DNA of 10,199 nt, taken from JBOGEN01 sp050743265 (GTDB taxonomy: Bacteria > Actinomycetota > Actinomycetes > JBOGEN01). The notes below the pieces were generated by a model. It had not been told where the DNA came from, did not search any database, and saw nothing but the letters and a program-made list of their open reading frames with translations. The stretch's first letter is position 1. Each line of letters starts with the position of its first letter. The translations under genes and the position numbers were made by a program. The DNA lies in the NCBI GenBank assembly GCA_050743265.1, contig JBOGEN010000116.1, positions 1 through 10,199 on the forward strand, read 5' to 3'. Shown here piece after piece: positions 1 to 6,159 of the stretch.

Positions 1-1
1 C

Positions 2-781
2 CCCGGGCTCGCGCCGGTCGCGCGCACGCTGCTCGGGGTGGGTCTGGTCGGCGTCGGCGCCGCCGTGTTCCTCGCCACCGAAGGCCAGCTGAGCGCGGCA
101 CGGGACGGGCTGCTCGCCACCGCCGTCGTCGTCGCCGGGCTCGCGCTGGTCACCGGGCCCTTCTGGCTGCGGACGGTCCGGGAGCTCGGTGACGAGCGCC
201 GCGCCAGGATCCGCGAGCAGGAGCGGGCCGAGATCGCCGCACACGTGCACGACTCCGTGCTGCACACGCTGGCGCTGATCCAGCGGCACGTGGACGACCC
301 CCGCGAGGTGCAGCGGCTGGCGCGCAGCCAGGAGCGCACCCTCCGGACGTGGCTCTACCGCCCCGAGGCCGCCGAGGAGGGCACACTCGTCGCCGGCGTG
401 GAGCGGATCGCCGGTGAGGTCGAGGAGGCCCACGGCGCGCCGCTCGACGTGGTCGTCGTGGGCGACTGCCCGCTCGACGCCCCCGTGAACGCGATGCTCG
501 CCGCCGCCCGTGAGGCCATGGTGAACGCCGCGAAGTACGCCGGTGAGGCGACCGTGTCCGTGTACGCCGAGGTGGAGCCGGGCCAGGTGACCCTGTACGT
601 CCGCGATCGCGGCCCCGGGTTCGACCTGGACGACGTACCGCCCGACCGACTCGGCATCCGCGAGTCCGTGGTGGGGCGGATGCGCCGCAACGGCGGGCGG
701 GCCCACGTCCGCAGCACGCCGGGCGAGGGAACCGAGGTCGAGCTCACGATGCTGCTGACGAGCCAGGAGGGAGCCCGATGA
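2..781 (+). CDS. Sensor histidine kinase, C-terminal part (5' end outside the window)
   Basis: The frame is open to the left edge, so the N-terminus is missing. What remains starts with two hydrophobic segments (about 38-75 and 110-165), then the dimerisation/phosphotransfer helix with the H-box AAHVHDSVLHTLALIQ, whose phospho-acceptor His codon is 248-250. This is the HisKA_3 type. An HATPase_c domain follows: N-box AAREAMVNAAKYAG, G1 box VRDRGPGFD and a G2-like STPGEGTEVEL near the end. From family knowledge, this H-box and architecture are typical of actinobacterial PspC-domain kinases, so a PspC domain may lie upstream; that is inference. It should autophosphorylate with ATP at the membrane and pass phosphate to the regulator encoded next. 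The stop overlaps the regulator start as ATGA, indicating translational coupling. The signal sensed is unknown. Confidence 0.93.
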   Translation, partial: PGLAPVARTLLGVGLVGVGAAVFLATEGQLSAARDGLLATAVVVAGLALVTGPFWLRTVRELGDERRARIREQERAEIAAHVHDSVLHTLALIQRHVDDPREVQRLARSQERTLRTWLYRPEAAEEGTLVAGVERIAGEVEEAHGAPLDVVVVGDCPLDAPVNAMLAAAREAMVNAAKYAGEATVSVYAEVEPGQVTLYVRDRGPGFDLDDVPPDRLGIRESVVGRMRRNGGRAHVRSTPGEGTEVELTMLLTSQEGAR

Positions 782-1506
782 GCGAGCCGGTCGAGGGGGA
801 GGGGCACGCCGTGCCACCCGGGCAGGCGGTTCCGACGGGGCCGTCCGGGTCGGCAGTGCCCCCCGCGCCGGCCGCGCCCCGTGTGGTGCTCGTGGACGAC
901 CACCGGCTCTTTCGCAGCGGGGTACGCGCCGAGCTGGGCGACGCGGTCGAGGTGGTGGGCGAGGCCGAGGACGTCGAGCGTGCCGTGACCGTGATCAGCG
1001 CGACGCGCCCCGACGTGGTCCTCCTCGACGTGCACCTGCCCGGGGGCGGAGGCGCCGAGGTCGTCCGCCGGCTCGTGCCCGAGCTGCCGGACACGAAGTT
1101 CCTCGCCCTGTCGGTCTCCGACGCCGCGGACGACGTCATCGGCACCATTCGTGCCGGGGCCCGCGGCTACGTGACGAAGACCATCACCCCGGGGGAGCTC
1201 GCCGACGCGATCCGCCGGGTCGCCGACGGCGACGCCGTGTTCTCCCCTCGGCTGGCCGGGTTCGTCCTCGACGCGTTCTCGTCCACCTCGGTGCCGCCGC
1301 TCGACGAGGAGCTCGACCGGCTCTCTCCGCGCGAGCGCGAGGTGCTGCGCCACATCGCGCGGGGGTACGCGTACAAGGAGGTCGCCCGCTCGCTGCACAT
1401 CTCCGTGAAGACCGTGGAGACGCACGTGTCCGCGGTGCTGCGCAAGCTCCAGCTCTCCAACCGGCACGAGCTGACGCGCTGGGCGTCAGACCGGCGCCTG
1501 GTCTGA
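778..1506 (+). CDS. NarL/FixJ-family response regulator (REC + LuxR-type HTH)
   Basis: A 242-residue two-domain transcription factor. Residues 36-152 form the receiver domain: the acidic pair D40/D41, phospho-acceptor D84 in VVLLDVHLPG, switch residue S112 and conserved K134 (YVTKTITPGEL). Residues 181-240 are a GerE/LuxR helix-turn-helix beginning LSPREREVLRHIARG, with the recognition segment ISVKTVETHVSAVLRKL. Unusually, about 34 Pro/Ala/Gly-rich residues precede the receiver. The ATG at 778 is favoured because it overlaps the kinase stop by 4 bases; a later GTG would remove the tail. It is the cognate partner of the upstream kinase and would bind DNA as a dimer when phosphorylated. Its targets cannot be told from the sequence. 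Confidence 0.95.
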   Translation: MSEPVEGEGHAVPPGQAVPTGPSGSAVPPAPAAPRVVLVDDHRLFRSGVRAELGDAVEVVGEAEDVERAVTVISATRPDVVLLDVHLPGGGGAEVVRRLVPELPDTKFLALSVSDAADDVIGTIRAGARGYVTKTITPGELADAIRRVADGDAVFSPRLAGFVLDAFSSTSVPPLDEELDRLSPREREVLRHIARGYAYKEVARSLHISVKTVETHVSAVLRKLQLSNRHELTRWASDRRLV

Positions 1507-1526
1507 GGCCAGCCGGGGGCCTGGCC
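1507..1526 (+). terminator. Weak hairpin just after the response regulator
   Basis: GGCCAG (1507-1512) and CTGGCC (1521-1526) form a 6-bp stem with an 8-base loop directly after the stop codon. There is no T-tract, so it is only a weak terminator candidate and may simply reflect the GC-rich repeats beside it. Confidence 0.25.
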
Positions 1527-1564
1527 CGAGGCCTGGCCCGAGGCGTCACGAGGCCTGGCCCGAG
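1519..1564. repeat. Three copies of a 12-bp direct repeat
   Basis: GCCTGGCCCGAG occurs exactly at 1519-1530, 1531-1542 and 1553-1564. The first two are in tandem and the third follows a 10-base spacer. All lie in the gap between the response regulator and the small membrane protein gene. They look like slippage products or possible protein-binding repeats; no function can be assigned. Confidence 0.8.
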
Positions 1565-1583
1565 GTCGCCGGGACGGCTGCAC

Positions 1584-1589
1584 TACCGT
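1584..1589 (+). promoter_or_regulatory. Possible -10 box for the small membrane protein gene
   Basis: TACCGT fits the TAnnnT pattern of actinobacterial sigma-70-type promoters and lies 41 bases before the ATG at 1631. No convincing -35 element is visible upstream, so this is tentative. Confidence 0.3.
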
Positions 1590-1620
1590 GACCGGCCGGT
1601 CGTCTGCCCACCCGCGCGTC

Positions 1621-1626
1621 AAGGAG
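1621..1626 (+). promoter_or_regulatory. Ribosome binding site deciding the start at 1631
   Basis: AAGGAG lies 4 bases before the ATG at 1631, one of the best Shine-Dalgarno matches in the window. It fixes the start of the small membrane protein and argues against overlapping frames here. Confidence 0.75.
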
Positions 1627-1630
1627 CCTG

Positions 1631-1972
1631 ATGGAGACCCTGCGCCTCGCCCTCCTGTTCCTGCACCTCGTCGGCATGGCGAGCCTGCTCGGGGGCTTCC
1701 TGGTGCAGATGAGCGCGACCGAGCGCAGGGTCGTCCCGGCGATGGTGCATGGGGCGCTCACGCAGCTGGTCACCGGCGCGCTGCTCGTCCCGGTACGCGG
1801 GGACGCCCCCGACGTCGACCACGCCAAGATCGCCGTCAAGGGTGTCGTGCTGCTCGTGATCCTCGTGCTCGTCTGGGTCAACCGGAGCAGGGCGACCATC
1901 AGCGAGGGCGTCTACTTCGCCATCGGCGGGCTGACGTTGCTCAACGTCGGGGTCGCGGTCTTCTGGACCTAG
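1631..1972 (+). CDS. Small integral membrane protein, function unknown
   Basis: A 113-residue hydrophobic protein. Four membrane segments are visible at about residues 4-26 (LALLFLHLVGMASLLGGFLVQ), 38-54, 68-84 (VVLLVILVLVWV) and 92-111 (FAIGGLTLLNVGVAVFW). The conserved-looking features are a His in helix 1 (FLHLVGMA) and a charged loop between helices 2 and 3 (RGDAPDVDHAKIAVK). It resembles small uncharacterised actinobacterial inner-membrane proteins, but I cannot name a family with certainty. The strong AAGGAG site supports real expression. It is transcribed like the upstream two-component operon but separated by 124 bp containing repeats, so it probably has its own promoter. It converges with the deacetylase gene on the other strand. 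Confidence 0.82.
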   Translation: METLRLALLFLHLVGMASLLGGFLVQMSATERRVVPAMVHGALTQLVTGALLVPVRGDAPDVDHAKIAVKGVVLLVILVLVWVNRSRATISEGVYFAIGGLTLLNVGVAVFWT

Positions 1973-2027
1973 CGCGCTCGGGCTAGCGCTGCTGGGCCTG
2001 ACGTTGCTGGGGCTAGCGCTGCTGGGC
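1969..2027. repeat. Degenerate 15-bp tandem repeat after the membrane protein gene
   Basis: Units begin at 1969 (diverged, 14 bp), 1983, 1998 and 2013. Units at 1983 and 2013 share CTAGCGCTGCTGGG exactly, and the middle unit differs at 3 of 14 positions. Read as a simple direct repeat, a 19-bp word (1980-1998) recurs 30 bp later at 2010-2028. The first unit overlaps the stop codon of the membrane protein. In a different plus frame the repeat would encode LALLGLTLLGLALLG, but no supported start leads into it. Confidence 0.75.
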
Positions 2028-2042
2028 CCGCCAGGCGCGTCC

Positions 2043-2075
2043 GCGCAGCCCCGGCCCCCGGCCCCCGGGGCGCGC
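2043..2075. terminator. Convergent GC-rich hairpin, possible bidirectional terminator
   Basis: GCGC plus GCCCCGG (2043-2046, 2048-2054, with one bulged A at 2047) pairs with CCGGGGC plus GCGC (2065-2075), giving an 11-bp stem around a 10-base loop. It lies 3 bases beyond the stop of the minus-strand deacetylase and about 70 bases beyond the plus-strand membrane protein, as expected for a shared terminator. There is no T-tract on either side. Confidence 0.5.
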
Positions 2076-2078
2076 GGC

Positions 2079-2789
2079 TCACTCGGTCGAGACGACCTGG
2101 AAGGCCTCGGCGAGCCGACCCTCGGGGAGCCCACCGGCCCGGGCGTTGCGCTCCAGCCAGCCCCGGATCAACCCGTCCAGGTCGTCCATGTGGGCGGTCT
2201 GGCTCACGTGGGCACGCAGCGCGGCCAGCTTGCGGTCGAGCACGTCGGTCACGTCCACGAACCGGTCGGGCCGGCCGGACATGATCCAGGTCTGCGGCAC
2301 CGTCCAGGCTTCGAGCCCCTCGTCGGCCAGCTCGGGATGCGCGAACGGGTTGCGGGCGTCCGGGTAGACCGCGCAGAGCACGGCTTCGCCGGCGGCCAGG
2401 TGGTCCGGGTGGCTGGCGTGAATGCGCTCCCAGTTCCGCTCCGGGCTCTGGGTGACCACCCGGTGCGGACGCACCTGGCGGATCACCCGGGAGATGTCCC
2501 TGCGCAGCCCCAGGCTCACCTCGAGCCGCCCGTCCGGGTAGCCGAGGAAGCGGACGTCGGACACGCCGACGCACTTGGCCGCGTCCTGCTGCTCGGCGCG
2601 CCGGATGCCCGGGATGTCCACCCGTGGCACGTCAGGGTCGAACCCGCCCGCGTCGCCGTCGGTGATCACGCAGTACGAGACCGCCAGGCCGGCGTCCGTC
2701 CAGGTGGCGATCGTGCCCGCGGCCCCGAAGTCGAGGTCGTCCGGGTGCGCCGTGACGACGAGCACCCGCTCCACGTCCTGGTCCTCCAC
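2079..2789 (-). CDS. PIG-L/LmbE-family N-acetylglucosaminyl-type deacetylase
   Basis: A 236-residue zinc-dependent amide hydrolase of the PIG-L family. The hallmark AHPDD is at residues 14-18 (zinc ligands H15 and D18, catalytic-base position D17). The second motif, HPDHLAAG, supplies the third ligand position H130. The fold starts with a beta strand VERVLVVTAHPDD, as usual. Family members remove acetyl groups from GlcNAc-containing metabolites; in actinobacteria MshB and Mca act in mycothiol metabolism. This protein is shorter than those (around 300 residues), so its substrate is not assigned. The GTG at 2789 is chosen because an AGGGAG site lies 5 bases upstream and a promoter-like TAGGAT sits inside the longer ATG-initiated alternative (2837). 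No signal peptide is visible, so it is cytoplasmic. Transcribed alone, divergent from the secreted protein gene. Confidence 0.9.
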   Translation of the reverse strand: MEDQDVERVLVVTAHPDDLDFGAAGTIATWTDAGLAVSYCVITDGDAGGFDPDVPRVDIPGIRRAEQQDAAKCVGVSDVRFLGYPDGRLEVSLGLRRDISRVIRQVRPHRVVTQSPERNWERIHASHPDHLAAGEAVLCAVYPDARNPFAHPELADEGLEAWTVPQTWIMSGRPDRFVDVTDVLDRKLAALRAHVSQTAHMDDLDGLIRGWLERNARAGGLPEGRLAEAFQVVSTE

Positions 2790-2812
2790 GTCCCCTCCCT
2801 CTGCCGGGCGCC

Positions 2813-2818
2813 ATCCTA
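2813..2818 (-). promoter_or_regulatory. Probable -10 box for the PIG-L deacetylase gene
   Basis: TAGGAT on the minus strand (2818 down to 2813) fits the TAnnnT consensus. It lies 23 bases before the GTG at 2789 and would give a short leader containing the AGGGAG ribosome site. The -35 region is GC-rich and not recognisable. It supports the shorter start choice for the deacetylase. Confidence 0.5.
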
Positions 2819-2989
2819 GGCAGTGACGTCCGGCCACCCGGCGCGATCTCGGGGCCGGGCTCGCTGTCGCGGCAGAAGGCCCGACAGGCGGTGGCCGATG
2901 CGCCGGGGCGTCCGATTCGGGCGAAGCGCCGTCCGAGGCCGCAGAGCGGGTCGCTCAAGGTGACCGCCCAACGGGCCGACCACACAGAC

Positions 2990-3598
2990 ATGAGATCGCG
3001 CCGCTCCAGCTTCCTGTCCGTGCTCGGCCTGCTCTGCGTCGTCGCCGTGTCGGCGTCCGCACTGCCCGCCTCCGCGGGGACGCCGCTCCCGAACCCCTCG
3101 TCGTACGGCCGCGCGATCGACAAGCTGGCGGACTACCAGCCGGCCACGACCTGCAACCCCACGGCCAAGCCGGGGCCGAAGCGGATCGTCGGCCTGCTCA
3201 ACCGGACGTACGGGACGCAGAGCACGAACATCTCCCGGTCCTGCGGCGGCAGCCTGAGCGAGCACCACGAGGGTCGCGCCATCGACTGGATGGTCAACGC
3301 GCGGAACACCACGCAGCGGGCGCGTGGATGGAACTTCATCCACTGGCTCAAGCGGACGGACACCTACGGCAACTCCTACGCGATGACCCGACGCACCGGG
3401 ATCATGTACATCATCTGGAACGGGCAGATGTGGCGCGCGTACGACCCGAAGCGCGGCGGCGGTGCCGGTTGGACCGAGTACAACTCCTGCCTCACGAGGT
3501 ACACCAGCTCGTCCTACGACACCATGTGCCACCGGAACCACGTCCACATGAGCTTCTCGCGGCCGGGTGCCCGGGCCGAGACCTCGTACTACAACTAG
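2990..3598 (+). CDS. Secreted protein with M15/LAS-type metallopeptidase-like domain
   Basis: A 202-residue exported protein. Residues 1-29 form a Sec signal peptide: basic MRSRRSS, a hydrophobic core, and cleavage predicted after ASA (29|30). The mature part carries S90-x-H92-x-x-G95-x-A97-x-D99 (SEHHEGRAIDW), the pattern holding the first two zinc ligands in LAS/M15 peptidases, and a C-terminal H184-x-H186 (RNHVHMSFS) able to supply the third. Four Cys in the mature chain (55, 85, 167, 180) could form two disulfides. It resembles small secreted actinobacterial proteins related to the VldE/ARB_07466-like C-terminal domain; peptidoglycan cleavage is inferred, not shown. The ATG at 2990 is chosen for its signal peptide; a GTG at 2891 in frame would place 33 polar residues in front. 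No Shine-Dalgarno is visible. It ends at its own strong terminator. Confidence 0.85.
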   Translation: MRSRRSSFLSVLGLLCVVAVSASALPASAGTPLPNPSSYGRAIDKLADYQPATTCNPTAKPGPKRIVGLLNRTYGTQSTNISRSCGGSLSEHHEGRAIDWMVNARNTTQRARGWNFIHWLKRTDTYGNSYAMTRRTGIMYIIWNGQMWRAYDPKRGGGAGWTEYNSCLTRYTSSSYDTMCHRNHVHMSFSRPGARAETSYYN

Positions 3599-3638
3599 GC
3601 ACCACCGAGCCGGGCGCTGAGGCGTCTCGGCAGCGGCA

Positions 3639-3671
3639 CCCAGGCCGACCGCCCCGCGCGGTCGGCCTGGG
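3639..3671 (+). terminator. Strong hairpin terminator of the secreted protein gene
   Basis: A perfect 14-bp inverted repeat: CCCAGGCCGACCGC (3639-3652) and GCGGTCGGCCTGGG (3658-3671), with a 5-base loop, followed by CGTCGTTTCC with a short T-run. It lies 40 bases after the stop at 3598. This is the clearest intrinsic terminator in the window. Its right arm runs into the region where a -35 box for pcrA would lie. Confidence 0.88.
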
Positions 3672-3680
3672 CGTCGTTTC

Positions 3681-3701
3681 CGCCGCCTAGACTCGGCGGC
3701 G
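3681..3701 (+). promoter_or_regulatory. pcrA -10 box inside an inverted repeat; likely leaderless start
   Basis: TAGACT (3688-3693) fits the TAnnnT -10 pattern and lies 8 bases before the ATG at 3702, so transcription would begin at or next to the start codon and give a leaderless mRNA, common in actinobacteria. There is no good Shine-Dalgarno. The -10 is framed by a perfect 7-bp inverted repeat, CGCCGCC (3681-3687) and GGCGGCG (3695-3701), which could be an operator or chance in GC-rich DNA. No actinobacterial LexA box (TCGAAC-N4-GTTCGA) is seen. Confidence 0.55.
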
Positions 3702-6101
3702 ATGTCCACGCTCTTCGACGACCTTCCGCTCCCCGGCTCAGGCGGCTCCTCGCGGGGGTCGCTGAGCGGGAGATCCGGTGACGACCAGCCCGGCTCGTCA
3801 GGTGACGGAGCGGAGGCTCCGGCGCGGCCCCGCCCGGTCGTCGACCCCGAGAGGCTCCTCGACGGCCTGAACCCGCAGCAGCGCGAAGCCGTCGTCCACG
3901 AGGGCGGACCGCTGCTCATCGTGGCCGGCGCCGGATCGGGCAAGACGCGGGTGCTGACCGCCCGCATCGCCTACCTGCTGGCCGCCCGTGACGTGCATCC
4001 CGGCTCGGTGTTAGCGATCACGTTCACGAACAAGGCCGCAGGCGAGATGAAGGAGCGGGTCGGCACGCTCGTCGGGCCCCGCGCGAAGATCATGTGGGTG
4101 TCGACGTTCCACTCGGCGTGCGTGCGCATCCTGCGCCGCGAGGCCAAGCGGCTCGGCTTCACCTCGTCCTTCTCGATCTACGACGCCGCAGACTCCCAGC
4201 GCCTGATGTCCCTGGTGTGCCGGGAGCTCGACCTGGACCCGAAGCGCTACCCGCCGCGCTCGTTCTCGAACCAGGTGTCCACGCTGAAGAACGACCTCGT
4301 CGACCACGAGACGTTCGCCGCGAGGGCGAAGACCCACGTCGAGCAGGTGCTCGCCGAGGCGTACGCCATGTACCAGCAGCGCCTGCGCGAGGCCAACGCC
4401 CTGGACTTCGACGACCTCATCATGACGACGGTCAACCTGCTGCAGGCCTTCCCCGAGGCGGCCGAGCACTACCGGCGCCGCTTCCGCCACGTCCTCGTCG
4501 ACGAGTACCAGGACACGAACCACGCCCAGTACGTGCTCGTCCGCGAGCTCGTGGGCGGGGCCGCCGGCCAGGCGGAGAAGCGGACGGTGGACGGCGAGCT
4601 CGTCCGCGAGGCGTCCGGCCCAGCCGTGCCGCAGGCCGAGCTGTGCGTCGTGGGCGACGCGGACCAGTCGATCTACGCGTTCCGGGGGGCGACGATCCGC
4701 AACATCCTCCAGTTCGAGGAGGACTACCCGAACGCCCGCACGATCCTGCTCGAGCAGAACTACCGCTCCACCCAGACGATCCTCACCGCCGCCAACACGG
4801 TCATCGCCCGCAACAGGGACCGCAAGGCCAAGAACCTCTGGTCGGACGCCGGCGCCGGCGAGCCCCTCGTCGGGTACGTCGCCGACAGCGAGCACGACGA
4901 GGCGTCCTTCGTCGCCGAGGAGGTCGACCGGCTCACCGACGCCGGCGAGACCACTCCTGGACGGGTCGCCGTGTTCTACCGGACGAACGCTCAGTCCCGC
5001 GTGTTCGAGGAGGTGTTCATCCGGGTCGGCCTCCCGTACAAGGTCGTCGGTGGTGTGCGCTTCTACGAGCGGCGCGAGGTGCGTGACGCGCTCGCGTACC
5101 TGCGGGTGCTGGCCAACCCGGACGACACGGTCTCGCTGCGCCGCATCCTCAACACGCCGAGGCGTGGCATCGGCGACCGGGCGCAGGCCTGCATCGAGGC
5201 GCTCGCGTCCGCCGAGCGCATCCCCTTCGGGCAGGCGGTCGCCCGCTGCGAGGAGGCGTACGGCCTGGCCACCCGGTCGCTCAACGCGGTCAGGCAGTTC
5301 GCGGACCTGCTCGCCGAGCTCCGCTCGTTCGTCGCGGACGGCATGCCGCCCGCCGAGGTGCTCGAGGCCGTCCTCGACCGTACGGGCTACCTCCGCGAGC
5401 TGCGCGAGTCCAACGACCCGCAGGACGAGACGCGGGTGGAGAACGTCGAGGAGCTGCTCGCCGTCGCCCGCGAGTTCGAGGAGGCGAACGCGGAGGGCAC
5501 CCTGGCCGACTTCCTCGAGCAGGTCGCGCTCGTCGCGGACGCCGACCAGATCCCCGAGGGCGAGGACCACCAGGGCGTCGTCACGCTGATGACGTTGCAC
5601 ACGGCGAAGGGCCTGGAGTTCCCCGTCGTCTTCCTCACGGGCATGGAGGACGGCGTCTTCCCCCACATGCGCGCGCTCGGCGAGCCGAAGGAGCTGGAGG
5701 AGGAGCGCCGGCTGGCCTACGTGGGGCTGACACGTGCAGAGCAGCGGCTGTACGTGTCCCGCGCGCTGGTCCGCAGCGCCTGGGGCCAGCCGCAGTGGAA
5801 CCCGCCGTCCCGGTTCCTCGAGGAGCTACCCCCCGAGCTCGTCGACTGGCGCCGCGAGGCTTCGGCGTCCGCCCCTCCGACGGCGATGCTGGCGGCCGCG
5901 ACGCGTCCGACCGGGCGTGCCGGGGCGGGCCGCGCGGTGGTGTCACTCTCGCCGGGTGACCGCGTGACCCACGACACGTTCGGGCTGGGCACCGTGGTCT
6001 CCACGGCTGGGGCGGCCGACAAGGCCGAGGCGACGATCGACTTCGGCGCGTCCGGGGTGAAGCGCCTGCTGCTGCGGTACGCCCCCGTGGAGAAGATCTG
6101 A
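3702..6101 (+). CDS. pcrA: ATP-dependent DNA helicase PcrA (UvrD/Rep family, SF1A)
   Basis: A 799-residue 3'-5' DNA helicase for repair and replication-fork maintenance. All superfamily-1A motifs are visible: Q motif LNPQQREAV (56-64), Walker A AGAGSGKT (75-82), Ia AITFTNKAAGEMK (105-117), II DEYQD (267-271), III GDADQSIYAFRG (318-329), IV EQNYRST (351-357), V TLHTAKGLEF (631-640) and VI YVGLTRAEQRLY (673-684, with arginine-finger position R678). The C-terminus (about 750-799, RVTHDTFGLGTVV onward) is the Tudor-like PcrA/UvrD domain known to bind RNA polymerase, linking it to transcription-coupled repair. The first 45 residues are Gly/Ser/Pro-rich and probably disordered. A polar insert at about 285-312 separates motifs II and III. 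The ATG at 3702 is supported by the adjacent -10 box and the lack of other starts before the Q motif. Transcribed alone, convergent with the M23 gene. Confidence 0.97.
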   Translation: MSTLFDDLPLPGSGGSSRGSLSGRSGDDQPGSSGDGAEAPARPRPVVDPERLLDGLNPQQREAVVHEGGPLLIVAGAGSGKTRVLTARIAYLLAARDVHPGSVLAITFTNKAAGEMKERVGTLVGPRAKIMWVSTFHSACVRILRREAKRLGFTSSFSIYDAADSQRLMSLVCRELDLDPKRYPPRSFSNQVSTLKNDLVDHETFAARAKTHVEQVLAEAYAMYQQRLREANALDFDDLIMTTVNLLQAFPEAAEHYRRRFRHVLVDEYQDTNHAQYVLVRELVGGAAGQAEKRTVDGELVREASGPAVPQAELCVVGDADQSIYAFRGATIRNILQFEEDYPNARTILLEQNYRSTQTILTAANTVIARNRDRKAKNLWSDAGAGEPLVGYVADSEHDEASFVAEEVDRLTDAGETTPGRVAVFYRTNAQSRVFEEVFIRVGLPYKVVGGVRFYERREVRDALAYLRVLANPDDTVSLRRILNTPRRGIGDRAQACIEALASAERIPFGQAVARCEEAYGLATRSLNAVRQFADLLAELRSFVADGMPPAEVLEAVLDRTGYLRELRESNDPQDETRVENVEELLAVAREFEEANAEGTLADFLEQVALVADADQIPEGEDHQGVVTLMTLHTAKGLEFPVVFLTGMEDGVFPHMRALGEPKELEEERRLAYVGLTRAEQRLYVSRALVRSAWGQPQWNPPSRFLEELPPELVDWRREASASAPPTAMLAAATRPTGRAGAGRAVVSLSPGDRVTHDTFGLGTVVSTAGAADKAEATIDFGASGVKRLLLRYAPVEKI

Positions 6102-6122
6102 CCCTCCGCGGCCACCTTCGAG

Positions 6123-6158
6123 CGGGCCCGGCGAGCAGAGCCGCCGGCTCCGGGACCG
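6123..6158. terminator. Imperfect hairpin between convergent pcrA and M23 genes
   Basis: CGGGCCCGG (6123-6131) pairs with CCGGGACCG (6150-6158) with one mismatch, enclosing a small inner hairpin (AGCC/GGCT, 6139-6149). It fills the 58-bp gap between the two stop codons and could end transcription from both sides. No T-tract is present, so this is tentative. Confidence 0.4.
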
Positions 6159-6159
6159 G

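Noticed and set aside
2004..2819. A 271-codon plus-strand frame opposite the PIG-L deacetylase, starting with a signal-peptide-like stretch
   Set aside because: Beyond the repeat-encoded hydrophobic start it is antisense to a real enzyme and shows no domain; no ribosome site precedes it.
3660..3705. LexA (SOS) box upstream of pcrA
   Set aside because: No TCGAAC-N4-GTTCGA-like palindrome is present; the inverted repeat here is CGCCGCC/GGCGGCG.
4011..5666. A 551-codon open frame antisense to pcrA
   Set aside because: Low-complexity shadow frame opposite the conserved helicase motifs; no ribosome site or recognisable domain.
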